A stretch of 33,367 bases of DNA from Lachnospiraceae bacterium. GTDB lineage: Bacteria; Bacillota; Clostridia; Lachnospirales; Lachnospiraceae. A program made the position numbers and the translations under genes. How positions within the stretch are numbered: position 1 is the stretch's first letter; each line of letters starts with the position of its first letter. Shown here piece by piece: positions 25,680-33,367 of the stretch. The notes beneath the pieces are model-generated. The model saw nothing but the letters and a program-made list of their open reading frames with translations. It made no database searches and was not told where the DNA came from. Location: positions 1 through 33,367 of the forward strand of contig JAGBNY010000001.1 in the NCBI GenBank assembly GCA_017634175.1, in the 5' to 3' direction.

Positions 25680-25865
25680 TTATGCGCGTTCTACCGCTCC
25701 GGAACGGAGGCAGCGGGTACACACATACAGCCTTTTTGTAGAGCCATTCACCTTACATCTGACATGCTTGATATTAGGCTTTTGGATACGATTCGTTCTT
25801 CTATGAGAATGGCTGACATTATTCCCAAAATTGACACTCTTCCCACAGACTGCACACTTTGCCAT
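25680..25865 (-). CDS. rpmB: 50S ribosomal protein L28
   Basis: L28 is a small structural protein of the large ribosomal subunit. The 61-residue product (MAKCAVCGKSVNFGNNVSHS at its start) is a typical length. It keeps two CxxC pairs, CAVC near the start and CTRC near the end, so it is the zinc-binding form. The ATG at 25865 follows AAGGAGGTG. It is a single-gene unit with its own extended -10 promoter and a strong terminator. Confidence 0.97.
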   Translation of the reverse strand: MAKCAVCGKSVNFGNNVSHSHRRTNRIQKPNIKHVRCKVNGSTKRLYVCTRCLRSGAVERA

Positions 25866-25928
25866 GAAAACACCTCCTTCGGAAAATACTGGAATTAGCG
25901 AAAACCCACCAAAACCGCAATAACTGGC

Positions 25929-25957
25929 ATTATACCACAATCAATATCTAAAATCAA
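25929..25957 (-). promoter_or_regulatory. Sigma-A promoter of rpmB
   Basis: On the minus strand TTGATT (25952-25957), a 17-bp spacer and a perfect TATAAT (25929-25934) preceded by TGG form an extended -10 promoter. The leader to the rpmB start is about 57 nt. Confidence 0.85.
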
Positions 25958-25971
25958 GTGGATTTTCATTT

Positions 25972-26373
25972 TTATTTGTTCTCAGTCTTATCAAAGGCAA
26001 TGTCCACAGCTTCGCTGTCAGTAATAATCTCCCCACCTTTAGGAACCGTGAATCGGTCTATGATTCCCGGTACCATGTCCAGAATCTTTGTCACCGAATC
26101 CTGGTTCTTGATATTAACCAGCCTGACTCTTCCGCCGCTTACGACGAGCACCGCCGACGGGGACATCTTGCCTCCGATTCCGCCGCAGCCGCTGTTCTTC
26201 TTTTCTTCGGCCCCCGTCCCGATTCCCATTCCGAAAGAGACATCCATGAGCGGAATTATCGTGGTCTCTCCGACATCCACCGGGCTTCCCATGACTGTTT
26301 TGGTAGAAAAGAAATCTCCCATCCCGGTCAAGAGCCTGTCAATGACCTCAGCTTGTTCCTTACTTTGTACCAT
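25972..26373 (-). CDS. ytfJ: GerW/YtfJ-family sporulation protein
   Basis: This 133-residue protein belongs to the GerW (YtfJ) family, whose Bacillus member is made in the forespore and is needed for normal germination. The family's GETTIIPLMDVSFGMG block, the following glycine-rich GCGGIGGKMSPSAVLVV and the closing IIDRFT region are all visible. GGAG precedes the ATG at 26373. It follows the DUF2953 gene, a frequent neighbour in Clostridia. Its presence suggests a spore-forming lineage, though the gene also persists in non-sporing relatives. Confidence 0.9.
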   Translation of the reverse strand: MVQSKEQAEVIDRLLTGMGDFFSTKTVMGSPVDVGETTIIPLMDVSFGMGIGTGAEEKKNSGCGGIGGKMSPSAVLVVSGGRVRLVNIKNQDSVTKILDMVPGIIDRFTVPKGGEIITDSEAVDIAFDKTENK

Positions 26374-26422
26374 ATAGCTTCTCCTCTATCCTCTCCTAAG
26401 CTTTTCGTAACTATCGTTACCG

Positions 26423-26490
26423 CCCTGAGATTTCATCAAATTTGCAATTTTCAAACAAGTTTGAATTGCAAATTTGATGAAATCTCAGGG
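26423..26490. repeat. Perfect 27-bp inverted repeat after the DUF2953 gene
   Basis: Arms 26423-26449 and 26464-26490 are exact reverse complements (CCCTGAGATTT on the outer left), and the tip extends with CAAA/TTTG. The right arm contains the DUF2953 stop codon, so the transcript folds from the stop codon onward. It is AT-rich with no U-run after it, so it is not a standard terminator. It may be an mRNA-stabilising hairpin or a mobile palindrome. Confidence 0.75.
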
Positions 26491-27429
26491 GGTTCTGAAT
26501 TGTTTCAGCTTTATCAAATCATGCCTAAATCTCTTGATGTCTTTGCTGAAATAGAGCTTGCAAAAAATCACGATAAGAATATAAAGCTGAAGAGCGCCCC
26601 TCATATACAAGTCCATATCAAAGACCTCTTTATGGAATTCAGGCTGAATTACAACATGATTCCCGACAATTGGCTTCGCAGTGCACAAGGCCCCTGTGAG
26701 TTCCCCGGTATCGGCCGGGTCCCTGAACCCAAAATGCAGCCTCAGCCTCCATTTCTTCGGGGCTATCTTCCTAAGAAAATAACCTGCCTCCGCCCAAATA
26801 AGAGCAGTTGCATTTTTAGTGCTCTCCCTTTTCAAAAAGTCAGTAATTTTTTCAATGCTAAAGCTAACCTTTCTTATTTTAGCACATATGGAATTAAATC
26901 CCAATCTTATCTTTTTTAGTACACTAAGGATCCTCTCGAATATCCCTTCATGCGGTCTTTCATCATCCACAGGAATATCTGATGAAGCTTCGATATCCTT
27001 TTCCCGCGTCTCCACTTTTTCAGAATCGGCAGATTGACCGGGTGAGGCGACCCTGTCATCAATATCTCTAGTTTCTTTGATTTCCAAATCCGATGTATAA
27101 GACTCTTCGCCCCCATCCATTGAAGGACTCTCTTCCAGCTCCGTATCTTCGTACACATCATCATTCTTTTTCTTTTTTCTTGGGAATATCTTGAATCCAC
27201 ATATCCTGACCGTAAGCCTGGATTCCTTAGCCGGATGAGCGATTTTTGCCGAAAAGAATCCAAAGCCCCATCTTATGGATAAACTCCCCTCCGCTTCATC
27301 CTGATAACTGAAGTTTCCTTTATATACGAACGGCAGAAAAATCAAAAGCAGGAGCAAAGCCAAAAGTCCCAGGAAGGCATAAAGTACCGTGAATAAGACT
27401 ATTTTAAGAATGCTTAAAGCAATCATCAT
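26485..27429 (-). CDS. DUF2953 membrane-anchored protein
   Basis: The protein has 314 residues. An N-terminal membrane segment (residues 5-35, LSILKIVLFTVLYAFLGLLA) precedes a domain that starts YKGNFSYQDEAEGSLSIRWGFGF, typical of DUF2953. A charged, low-complexity middle (about 85-160) follows, and then a second conserved block with AEAGYFLRKIAPKKWRLRLHFGF and FRDPADTGELTGAL. Its function is unknown; in Clostridia it sits next to ytfJ, as here. The ATG at 27429 overlaps the previous stop by four bases, with GGAGGATAAGAA upstream. Confidence 0.8.
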   Translation of the reverse strand: MMIALSILKIVLFTVLYAFLGLLALLLLLIFLPFVYKGNFSYQDEAEGSLSIRWGFGFFSAKIAHPAKESRLTVRICGFKIFPRKKKKNDDVYEDTELEESPSMDGGEESYTSDLEIKETRDIDDRVASPGQSADSEKVETREKDIEASSDIPVDDERPHEGIFERILSVLKKIRLGFNSICAKIRKVSFSIEKITDFLKRESTKNATALIWAEAGYFLRKIAPKKWRLRLHFGFRDPADTGELTGALCTAKPIVGNHVVIQPEFHKEVFDMDLYMRGALQLYILIVIFCKLYFSKDIKRFRHDLIKLKQFRTP

Positions 27430-27806
27430 TTCTTATCCTCCCCCAAGGGGCTGTCTCCATGGGAGATACTCTCCATCGAACGCTCATCCCGGAACTTAAA
27501 ATAGGACTTGTAATCATAGCCCCCGGTATCGCACAGGACCCTTCTCACGATTTCCTGCAAGAGAAGCATTGCCTCATATTTACCAATCGCAATACCAACT
27601 ATCAAAGGTGGATAATAATCAAAATAAGGCTGCATGAGGACTGATGAATGGACTATTTCGAGAAGGTCATTCCCATGCCTTGGAAGGACGATCAGAAAAG
27701 TATCCAGCATACCGCTGTTTTCATTAAGCTTCCGCCTTATCTTCTTTTCCCGCCTCCTGGCTAAATGCCCTAAGAATAAATTATCGGCGAATAGAATAGA
27801 TCTCAT
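27426..27806 (-). CDS. Hypothetical protein
   Basis: I do not recognise this 126-residue protein. It has a basic N-terminal region (ARRREKKIRRKLNEN) and a moderately hydrophobic middle, and it appears cytoplasmic without clear membrane spans. It is the first gene of the DUF2953-ytfJ operon, overlapping DUF2953 by four bases. The start at 27806 lies only a few bases after the predicted transcript start with a weak AGAGAG ribosome site, so an internal start is possible. Confidence 0.55.
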   Translation of the reverse strand: MRSILFADNLFLGHLARRREKKIRRKLNENSGMLDTFLIVLPRHGNDLLEIVHSSVLMQPYFDYYPPLIVGIAIGKYEAMLLLQEIVRRVLCDTGGYDYKSYFKFRDERSMESISHGDSPLGEDKK

Positions 27807-27815
27807 AATCTCTCT

Positions 27816-27857
27816 ATTCTACATTAGTTTGCAGTAAAATCCAATATTTGCTATACT
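27816..27857. promoter_or_regulatory. Overlapping divergent promoters for zapA (+) and the 27426 gene (-)
   Basis: Rightward: TTGCAG (27829-27834), a 17-bp spacer and TATACT (27852-27857). Leftward: TTGGAT (27839-27844 on the complement), a 17-bp spacer and TAGAAT (27816-27821 on the complement). The two core promoters share 16 bp, so RNA polymerase could not occupy both at once. The rightward one is the more convincing. Confidence 0.6.
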
Positions 27858-27896
27858 ATCCATTTGCTTATAGGTATGCCGATAGGAGGAATGATT

Positions 27897-28316
27897 TTGA
27901 GGGCTAAGACGGACACCGAGGTTTTGATCGGGGGCAAAATATATACGGTTTCCGGCGATGAAAGTGAGGAATACCTTCAGCGTATTGCTTCTTATATCAA
28001 TGGAAAGATATCCGAATACTCCAGAATAGATAATTATAAACGCCAAACATTGGACACTCAAAATGTCCTTTTGCAGCTTAATATTGCAGATGAGCTTTTC
28101 AAGGCAAAAAAGCAGATAAAAATCCTGGAAGATGATATCGAGGCAAAAGACAAGGAACTTTACGATGCCAAGCACGACCTCATAACTACCAAGATCAAGC
28201 TGAATACTTCAGAAGAATTAGTGAGGAATCTGGAGACAGCGAATTCCGAGTACCAAAAGAGGATAGTCGAATTGGAAGCATTGTTAGCGAACAAGGAGTC
28301 ATCAAGGAACAAATGA
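27897..28316 (+). CDS. zapA: Cell division protein ZapA
   Basis: ZapA binds FtsZ and bundles its filaments at the division ring. The protein starts MRAKTDTEVLIGGKIYTVSG and has the ZapA head (ESEEYLQRIASYINGKI) followed by a long coiled coil (about residues 55-135). I chose the TTG at 27897 because GGAGGA sits seven bases before it. An in-frame ATG two codons earlier lies right against that site, and a longer frame opening at 27864 coincides with the predicted transcript start. It heads a cell-division and wall operon and overlaps the next gene by four bases. Confidence 0.88.
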   Translation: MRAKTDTEVLIGGKIYTVSGDESEEYLQRIASYINGKISEYSRIDNYKRQTLDTQNVLLQLNIADELFKAKKQIKILEDDIEAKDKELYDAKHDLITTKIKLNTSEELVRNLETANSEYQKRIVELEALLANKESSRNK

Positions 28317-29611
28317 TTGAACTTTTAAGCCCAGCCGGAGACTACTCCTGCTTCATGGCGGCCCTGTCCGCGGGTGCTGACGCAATCTACGCCGGCCTTG
28401 GCCGATTCAGCGCCAGGGCTTACGCGGGAAACCTATCTGAAGAAGAGTTCCTGAAAGCCATGGACTATTGCCACCTTTTAGGCAAAAAAGTCTATCTTAC
28501 CCTTAATACCCTGATTAAAGAGTCCGAATTAAAGCCCGCTTTAGACCTGCTTAGGCCTCTCTATCAGGCTGGTCTGGACGGAGTTATTATCCAAGATATC
28601 GGACTCCTAAAACTAATCAAGGAAAATCTCCCCCTCCTTCCGATTCACATGAGCACACAAAGCGCTGTAACGGGAGCAGCAGGCGCCAGGCTTTTCAAGG
28701 CTTTGGGCTGCAAGCGTCTGATTCTCCCAAGGGAGCTCACTCTTTCAGACATCAAAAAAATCCATGAGGGCTCAGACATCGAATTAGAATGTTTTATTCA
28801 CGGAGCCATGTGCTACTCTGTTTCCGGCCTCTGCCTCATGTCATCTTTTTTTGGCGGAAGGAGCGGCAACAGGGGGCGCTGCGCAGGACCCTGCCGTCAG
28901 CCCTATAGATATCCGGTTCCCGGCAAAGGCAGCAGGAAAAAAGCAAAAAAGTCCGAAGAATCGCCTGCTTACTACCTTTCAATGAAGGATTTATGCACTC
29001 TGCCCATTCTTCCAGAGATTATCTCTTCCGGCGTCGCATCACTCAAAATAGAGGGCCGAATGAAAAGCCCATCTTACGTATATTTCGTGACTCAAATGTA
29101 TCGAAAGTATTTGGATCTCTATATGGAGAGTCCGGAAAATTATCGTGTTGATAAAGGGGATTTAGACCGCACAATAGCACAGTATTCACGCAGCGGCTAT
29201 TCAGACGGGTACTTCAAAAAAAAGAACGGTCCCGATATGATAACCCTTGAAAGGGGCAGCTATATCAGCGAAAAGAATTCTGCTCCGGTGGCGAGTCCTC
29301 CAACTCTTGAGATTGAGGGTGCATTTAAGGGACATATTGGAGAGCCAATTGAGCTGAGCATTAAATATAACAATAGAAATATTAGAGCTTTGGGACCAAC
29401 CCCCCAAAAGGCGATCAAGAACCCTGTCCCATTCCCCGTTCTCGATAAACAGCTCCGCAGCACGGGGGGCAGCCCTTTCACCTTTTCTTCGCTGATGATA
29501 AATGCGGATCCGGACATCTTCATCTCTAAAAGCGGCTTGAATGAGCTTAGGCGAGATGCCCTATTCAAGCTGAAGGAGGAATTACTCAGTGAATATAGGC
29601 GTGCTATTTGA
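28313..29611 (+). CDS. U32-family peptidase/hydroxylase-like protein, N-terminal part
   Basis: This 432-residue protein is homologous to YhbU/RlhA/TrhP-type U32 proteins, several of which modify RNA rather than cleave protein. It starts IELLSPAGDYSCFMAALSAG and carries the family signature ELECFIHGAMCYSVSGLCLMS. Further conserved cysteines follow in NRGRCAGPCRQPYR, consistent with an iron-sulfur site, and KIEGRMKSPSYVYFVTQMYRKYLD closes the barrel. Clostridial members are usually one chain of about 700-800 residues. Here the chain stops and the rest is a separate overlapping gene in another frame. Confidence 0.9.
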   Translation: MIELLSPAGDYSCFMAALSAGADAIYAGLGRFSARAYAGNLSEEEFLKAMDYCHLLGKKVYLTLNTLIKESELKPALDLLRPLYQAGLDGVIIQDIGLLKLIKENLPLLPIHMSTQSAVTGAAGARLFKALGCKRLILPRELTLSDIKKIHEGSDIELECFIHGAMCYSVSGLCLMSSFFGGRSGNRGRCAGPCRQPYRYPVPGKGSRKKAKKSEESPAYYLSMKDLCTLPILPEIISSGVASLKIEGRMKSPSYVYFVTQMYRKYLDLYMESPENYRVDKGDLDRTIAQYSRSGYSDGYFKKKNGPDMITLERGSYISEKNSAPVASPPTLEIEGAFKGHIGEPIELSIKYNNRNIRALGPTPQKAIKNPVPFPVLDKQLRSTGGSPFTFSSLMINADPDIFISKSGLNELRRDALFKLKEELLSEYRRAI

Positions 29612-30449
29612 GAACATGGATACAGCGGACGACGCTTGCAAAGCCCTCTTTTCCGATAATGGCCATATTCTTGAATTTATGGATATCTCATATATATACA
29701 GCCCTAAAAGACCTGAGCTTCTGAGCCCTGCTTTTAAATGGTGCCAGGTCTTGCCCCACCTCACCTTTCCGGGGGATGCCATCAGATTCAGCGAAGGCGC
29801 AGACGCAGTGCTGATCCGGAACATGGATGAATTAGGGATGGCGAAGGAAGAGGGCATAGAATTACCGCTTATCTCAGATGCAAACCTAAATATTTGGAAC
29901 TCCTTTTCCTTGGACTTATTGGATTATTTTGGTATCAGCATGTACACAGCCCCATATGAGCTCACTTTGAAAGAGATCCAAGAAGCAAAAGAAGCTTTTT
30001 CACCAAAAGAAATTCCAATCTCTGTCGTTGCCTATGGCCATTTACCGCTGATGATCACGAGGCAGTGCAGCCATATCAATTCCGGCGGCGAGTGTACCAG
30101 GAAAACAAAGCATAAATCAATGCTTGAGCAAAATAGTCCCATACATGACACCTTGCTGACAGACCGCAAGGGAGTCTCCTTTCATGCAATTTCATATTGC
30201 AGGCATTGCTACAATTGCATCTATAACTCAGTCCCAATTTCTTTGATTTCGATGCTGCAAAAGTTAGAAAAAGCAAAAATCGATGAAATCAGGCTCTGTT
30301 TCACTATAGAGAAAAGCAGCGATATAGTCGCTTATATAAAGGATTTCATATCTGTCCTTAAAGGCACGGGTCTCGACGCGGTCCCAAGCCCAAAAGAAAA
30401 AAAGTCCGATAGTTTCACCTATGGACATATAAAAAACGGAGTAGAATGA
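29589..30449 (+). CDS. U32-family protein, C-terminal part as a separate gene
   Basis: The 286 residues resemble the second half of long clostridial U32 proteins: ELPLISDANLNIWNSFSLDLL, YTAPYELTLKEI, VVAYGHLPLMITRQCSH and a terminal CRHCYNCIYNSVPISL. Four cysteines (QCS, GEC, RHC, YNC) could hold a metal or iron-sulfur site. The start is a GTG at 29589 with AAGGAGG about nine bases upstream, inside the previous gene. The good ribosome site argues for a genuine split gene rather than a sequencing frameshift. It presumably works with the N-terminal part. It overlaps the next gene by four bases. Confidence 0.75.
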   Translation: MNIGVLFENMDTADDACKALFSDNGHILEFMDISYIYSPKRPELLSPAFKWCQVLPHLTFPGDAIRFSEGADAVLIRNMDELGMAKEEGIELPLISDANLNIWNSFSLDLLDYFGISMYTAPYELTLKEIQEAKEAFSPKEIPISVVAYGHLPLMITRQCSHINSGGECTRKTKHKSMLEQNSPIHDTLLTDRKGVSFHAISYCRHCYNCIYNSVPISLISMLQKLEKAKIDEIRLCFTIEKSSDIVAYIKDFISVLKGTGLDAVPSPKEKKSDSFTYGHIKNGVE

Positions 30450-31765
30450 ACACAATCTTTGTCGGCCTTTCCAAATACATATTGACTATTTTTGCCGCCT
30501 TCTATACTATACAATGCTTCCTCTCCTTTTCTTTCACCAATGAGGAGGACAGATACCCTTTCTATGTGCTTCAGACACTCTTCCTATCGGCCTTCCATGT
30601 CTCTGCCTTTGCCTGCCTCTCTATCCGCATGGGGCAGCCAAACAATCTGATGATGCTATGCCTAGCTGAGGAAGTCTTTTTAATTGGATTTTTACTTCTC
30701 TATAAGTTCCTTTATCGAGACTCATCCTGGCTTCTAACCAGCAACACCTGCTTTTTTCTCGCTACGAGCTTCGTCATGCTCACCAGGCTATCCCTTTCAA
30801 AGTCCTTAAAGCAATTCGCCATTGCCGCCCTCTGCACTATAATCACGATGGCAATACCTTTCATTGTCCAAAGATTCGGTCTTTTCAGGGCGTTGACATT
30901 CCACTATGCCATCTTCGGGATAGCTGCCTTAAGCGCAGTCTTCATTTTTGGAGCAGTAACCAGGGGGTCCAGGCTCTCTTTCACCTTGGCCGGAGTCACC
31001 TTTCAGCCCTCTGAGATAGTGAAGATTTCATTCATCCTGTGTCTCTCTGGCCTGCTTGCAAGGGACAGCTTCGCTCCACCGCCAAGGGGCCGAGTCCTAA
31101 TATCCAGCCTCATAGCCGCGGTTCATGTATTAATCCTGGTATTATCCCGGGATCTGGGTTCAGCCCTGATATTCTTCATCGTGTACTTCATAATCCTCTA
31201 TGCGTCCCTTAGGTCGCCCCTGACACTTTTTTCCGGTGCCATCCTTGGAGGGGCAGGTGCCTTCATCGGTTATCGCCTGTTTTCCCACGTGCGTAACCGA
31301 GTGATAGCCTGGAGAGACCCATTCAGCGTTATTGAGGGACAGGGATACCAGATAACCCAGTCCCTCTTCGCCATCGGCACAGGAAGCTGGTTCGGAATGG
31401 GACTCATGATGGGAAGCCCCGATAAGATACCCATTGTGGAGGCCGATTTCATATTTTCAGCTATCTCAGAAGAGCTGGGCTGCATATTCTCAATCCTCCT
31501 AATACTGGTGATACTCAGCACCATCTTGATGTTCATGAATATATCGCTGCGAGTGAACTCCGCCTACTATAGGCTGGTGGCTCTGGGAATCTCTGCCTGC
31601 TACGCCTTTCAGATTTTCCTGGCTTTAGGCGGGGTAACTAAATTCATTCCAATGACCGGAGTCACCCTGCCGCTCATCAGCTACGGCGGCTCCTCTGTTT
31701 TCTCGACCATGCTAATGCTCCAAATAATGCAGGGAATCTACTTAATCAGGTCTCAGTACAGTTAA
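30446..31765 (+). CDS. FtsW/RodA/SpoVE-family peptidoglycan polymerase
   Basis: This 439-residue protein with about ten membrane spans is a SEDS glycosyltransferase that polymerises lipid II. The diagnostic motifs are present: FQPSEIVKISFIL, the catalytic-loop LSRDLGSALIFF, GQGYQITQSLFAIGTGSWFGMGL, EADFIFSAISEELG and PLISYGGSS near the end. Sequence alone does not separate FtsW, RodA and SpoVE. Pairing with a transpeptidase as the next gene and with zapA upstream favours a division or spore-envelope role. The ATG overlaps the previous stop by four bases. Confidence 0.93.
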   Translation: MNTIFVGLSKYILTIFAAFYTIQCFLSFSFTNEEDRYPFYVLQTLFLSAFHVSAFACLSIRMGQPNNLMMLCLAEEVFLIGFLLLYKFLYRDSSWLLTSNTCFFLATSFVMLTRLSLSKSLKQFAIAALCTIITMAIPFIVQRFGLFRALTFHYAIFGIAALSAVFIFGAVTRGSRLSFTLAGVTFQPSEIVKISFILCLSGLLARDSFAPPPRGRVLISSLIAAVHVLILVLSRDLGSALIFFIVYFIILYASLRSPLTLFSGAILGGAGAFIGYRLFSHVRNRVIAWRDPFSVIEGQGYQITQSLFAIGTGSWFGMGLMMGSPDKIPIVEADFIFSAISEELGCIFSILLILVILSTILMFMNISLRVNSAYYRLVALGISACYAFQIFLALGGVTKFIPMTGVTLPLISYGGSSVFSTMLMLQIMQGIYLIRSQYS

Positions 31766-31766
31766 A

Positions 31767-33230
31767 ATGGGGAAAAAAATCAAGAACAACCTTAAGCTTT
31801 CCAGACGGGAAAAGCGAAAGCTTCATAAGAAGAATCACGAGCTCTATGTGGTCATGTATCTCATATTCATGACCTTCTTCATATTTCTTATCTATTTTGC
31901 TCATTTCGTTGCTGTTGACGCGAAAGACCAGATAAACAGCTCTTACAACATGAGACAGCAAAACCTTGCGAAGCTCATTATCAGAGGGAAAATCTATTCA
32001 AATCGAGGTGAAATCCTTGCCGAACAGGCTCTTGACAAAAATGGCAACGAGGTGCGCTACTACCCCTACCACGAACTATTCTGCCATGCGGTCGGGATCA
32101 GCTCTCATGGAGGCATCGGGGTGGAAAAGAGCGGGAATATAACCCTGCTCACCTCTGATTCACCGCCTGCTGAAAAGCTGGAAAAAGAAATGTACGGTGT
32201 AAGGAACTATGGAGACGATATTTATACCACTTTCGATATGAAGCTGCAAAAAGCCGCCTCAGACGCCCTGGGGGTCTATAAAGGCGCAATCATAGCCATG
32301 GAGCCAAAGACGGGACGCATACTCGCCATGGTTTCAAGACCTGACTTTGACCCAAACACGGTATCTGAGAACTGGGCGCTCCTTAGCCAGGACAACGCGA
32401 GATCTCCTCTCCTGAACAGAGCTACGCAGGGGCTTTATCCCCCGGGCTCAACCTTCAAGATTGTGACGCTCCTCCAGTATCTTAGGGAGCATAATGAGGA
32501 CTACAAGGACTACAGGTATAATTGCAAGGGGCATTTTGACTTAGAGGATGTGCGGATCGATTGCTATCACGGGTCAGTACATGGCAGGGTGGATCTTCGG
32601 AGCTCCTTCGCCAAATCATGCAACAGCTCCTTCGCCTATATGGGCTCGATCTTGAGCATAAACAGATTCCATAAGACCTGCGAAGGGCTATTATTTAATA
32701 AGAACCTTCCCCTGGACCTGCCCACGAGCAAGAGCTCTTATACTCTATCCAATGATTCGGACACAGAAGAGCGTCTCCAAAGCGCAATCGGACAAGGAAA
32801 GGTACTTATGACCCCGATGCATCTTTGTATGCTCACTTCCTGCATAGCGAATGACGGAATCCTCATGGTTCCCTATGAAATTGACAAATATACGAATTAC
32901 CTGGGAGCCGTTATAAGCGAGACCGAGCCAAAAAAATACGGAAGGCTCATGAGCGAAGAAGAGGCCGCGAGGCTAAAGGACTATATGGCAGAAGTCGTGA
33001 AAACAGGCACGGGAAAGAAGCTGAACGGGCTAAACTACACCGTCGCCGGCAAGACCGGCTCGGCGGAATATGGCTCCGTAAAGGGCGATTCCCATGCCTG
33101 GTTCACTGGTTTTTCAAATATAGAGGACCCGGAGCTCGTTGTGACGATCATAATGGAGGGCGCCGGCAGCGGCGGGGACTACGCTGTCCCGATGGCAAAG
33201 CGGGTCTTCGATGCCTATTACAGTTCTTAA
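31767..33230 (+). CDS. Penicillin-binding protein transpeptidase (class B-like)
   Basis: The 487-residue protein has a basic cytoplasmic tail, one membrane anchor (about residues 27-50) and a transpeptidase domain with all three catalytic boxes: STFK (Ser228-Lys231), SCN (284-286) and KTGS (429-432). The stretch between anchor and catalytic domain is short (about 100 residues), so the usual class B pedestal is reduced, resembling the actinobacterial PbpA type that also pairs with a SEDS gene. It probably cross-links strands made by the protein encoded just before it. The start lies one base after the preceding stop without a strong ribosome site, suggesting coupled translation. Confidence 0.93.
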   Translation: MGKKIKNNLKLSRREKRKLHKKNHELYVVMYLIFMTFFIFLIYFAHFVAVDAKDQINSSYNMRQQNLAKLIIRGKIYSNRGEILAEQALDKNGNEVRYYPYHELFCHAVGISSHGGIGVEKSGNITLLTSDSPPAEKLEKEMYGVRNYGDDIYTTFDMKLQKAASDALGVYKGAIIAMEPKTGRILAMVSRPDFDPNTVSENWALLSQDNARSPLLNRATQGLYPPGSTFKIVTLLQYLREHNEDYKDYRYNCKGHFDLEDVRIDCYHGSVHGRVDLRSSFAKSCNSSFAYMGSILSINRFHKTCEGLLFNKNLPLDLPTSKSSYTLSNDSDTEERLQSAIGQGKVLMTPMHLCMLTSCIANDGILMVPYEIDKYTNYLGAVISETEPKKYGRLMSEEEAARLKDYMAEVVKTGTGKKLNGLNYTVAGKTGSAEYGSVKGDSHAWFTGFSNIEDPELVVTIIMEGAGSGGDYAVPMAKRVFDAYYSS

Positions 33231-33367
33231 GGAGCTGTAGATAAATAACTGTACAAAAATTTCGTAGGATTTTTTCGTAAGATTGTAGGGTCAAATGAGG
33301 GCGCATAGCGGGCTATGTAACCGAATTTGACCCTGCAAGATTGCGGAAAAAGACAAGAAATTTGGAC
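33231..33367. repeat. Long-hairpin repeat, right copy (3' end cut off by the window edge)
   Basis: The element begins directly after the transpeptidase stop codon (GGAGCTGTAGATAAATAACT). AGGGTCAAAT and ATTTGACCCT form the inner stem, extended outward through TTTTTCG/GGAAAAAG and AAATTTC/GAAATTT. The loop GAGGGCGCATAGCGGGC-TATGTAACCG is the same as in the left copy minus the small inner hairpin. The stem bases differ from the left copy but still pair. In this position it could also act as a transcription barrier. Confidence 0.8.

Overview
The window looks like chromosome from a low-to-mid-GC Firmicute of the Clostridia, most likely a Lachnospiraceae-type bacterium. The clues are strong GGAGG ribosome-binding sites, sigma-A promoters with 17-bp spacers, a GerW/YtfJ-family sporulation gene, an archaeal/fungal-type aspartate-semialdehyde dehydrogenase, a clostridial U32 protein beside zapA and a YbiT/YkpA-like ABC-F protein. 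I cannot name the species. Nothing looks like a plasmid or prophage backbone. Both ends of the window lie inside copies of the same long-hairpin repeat, so this is probably a contig broken at repeats.

Layout, left to right. 1-369 holds a truncated hairpin repeat and a GC-rich array of stem-loops. 370-4582 is a leftward operon ppx > ppk > pyrI (polyphosphate turnover plus the ATCase regulatory subunit). 4583-4926 is a long leader with its own promoter, and rightward pyrB follows. 5982-8917 is leftward proA > ABC-F. 9146-10438 is eno with a terminator. 10530-14492 is a leftward operon of an ANL-superfamily ligase, a sugar-nucleotide-epimerase-like SDR and a lipoprotein, with a good promoter at 14509-14537. 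14545-21337 is a long leftward run: membrane protein > argH > asd > topB > PAS protein > left-handed beta-helix protein. 21434-25237 is a leftward amino-acid ABC transporter (binding lipoprotein > permease > ATPase) followed by a PLP-dependent methionine gamma-lyase-like protein. 25238-25632 is a second GC-rich stem-loop array. 25680-27806 carries rpmB with its own promoter and terminator, then leftward unknown > DUF2953 > ytfJ. From overlapping divergent promoters at 27816-27857, a tightly overlapping rightward operon runs zapA > U32 N-part > U32 C-part > FtsW/RodA/SpoVE > penicillin-binding transpeptidase, and ends directly against the second copy of the terminal repeat.

The coding content is mostly housekeeping: pyrimidine, proline, arginine and aspartate-family amino acid synthesis, glycolysis, polyphosphate, cell wall and division. 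The most unusual material is between genes. At least three families of palindromic or hairpin repeats share sequence across the window, and two of them keep their base-pairing while the paired bases change. That pattern points to selection on a folded RNA or single-stranded DNA.
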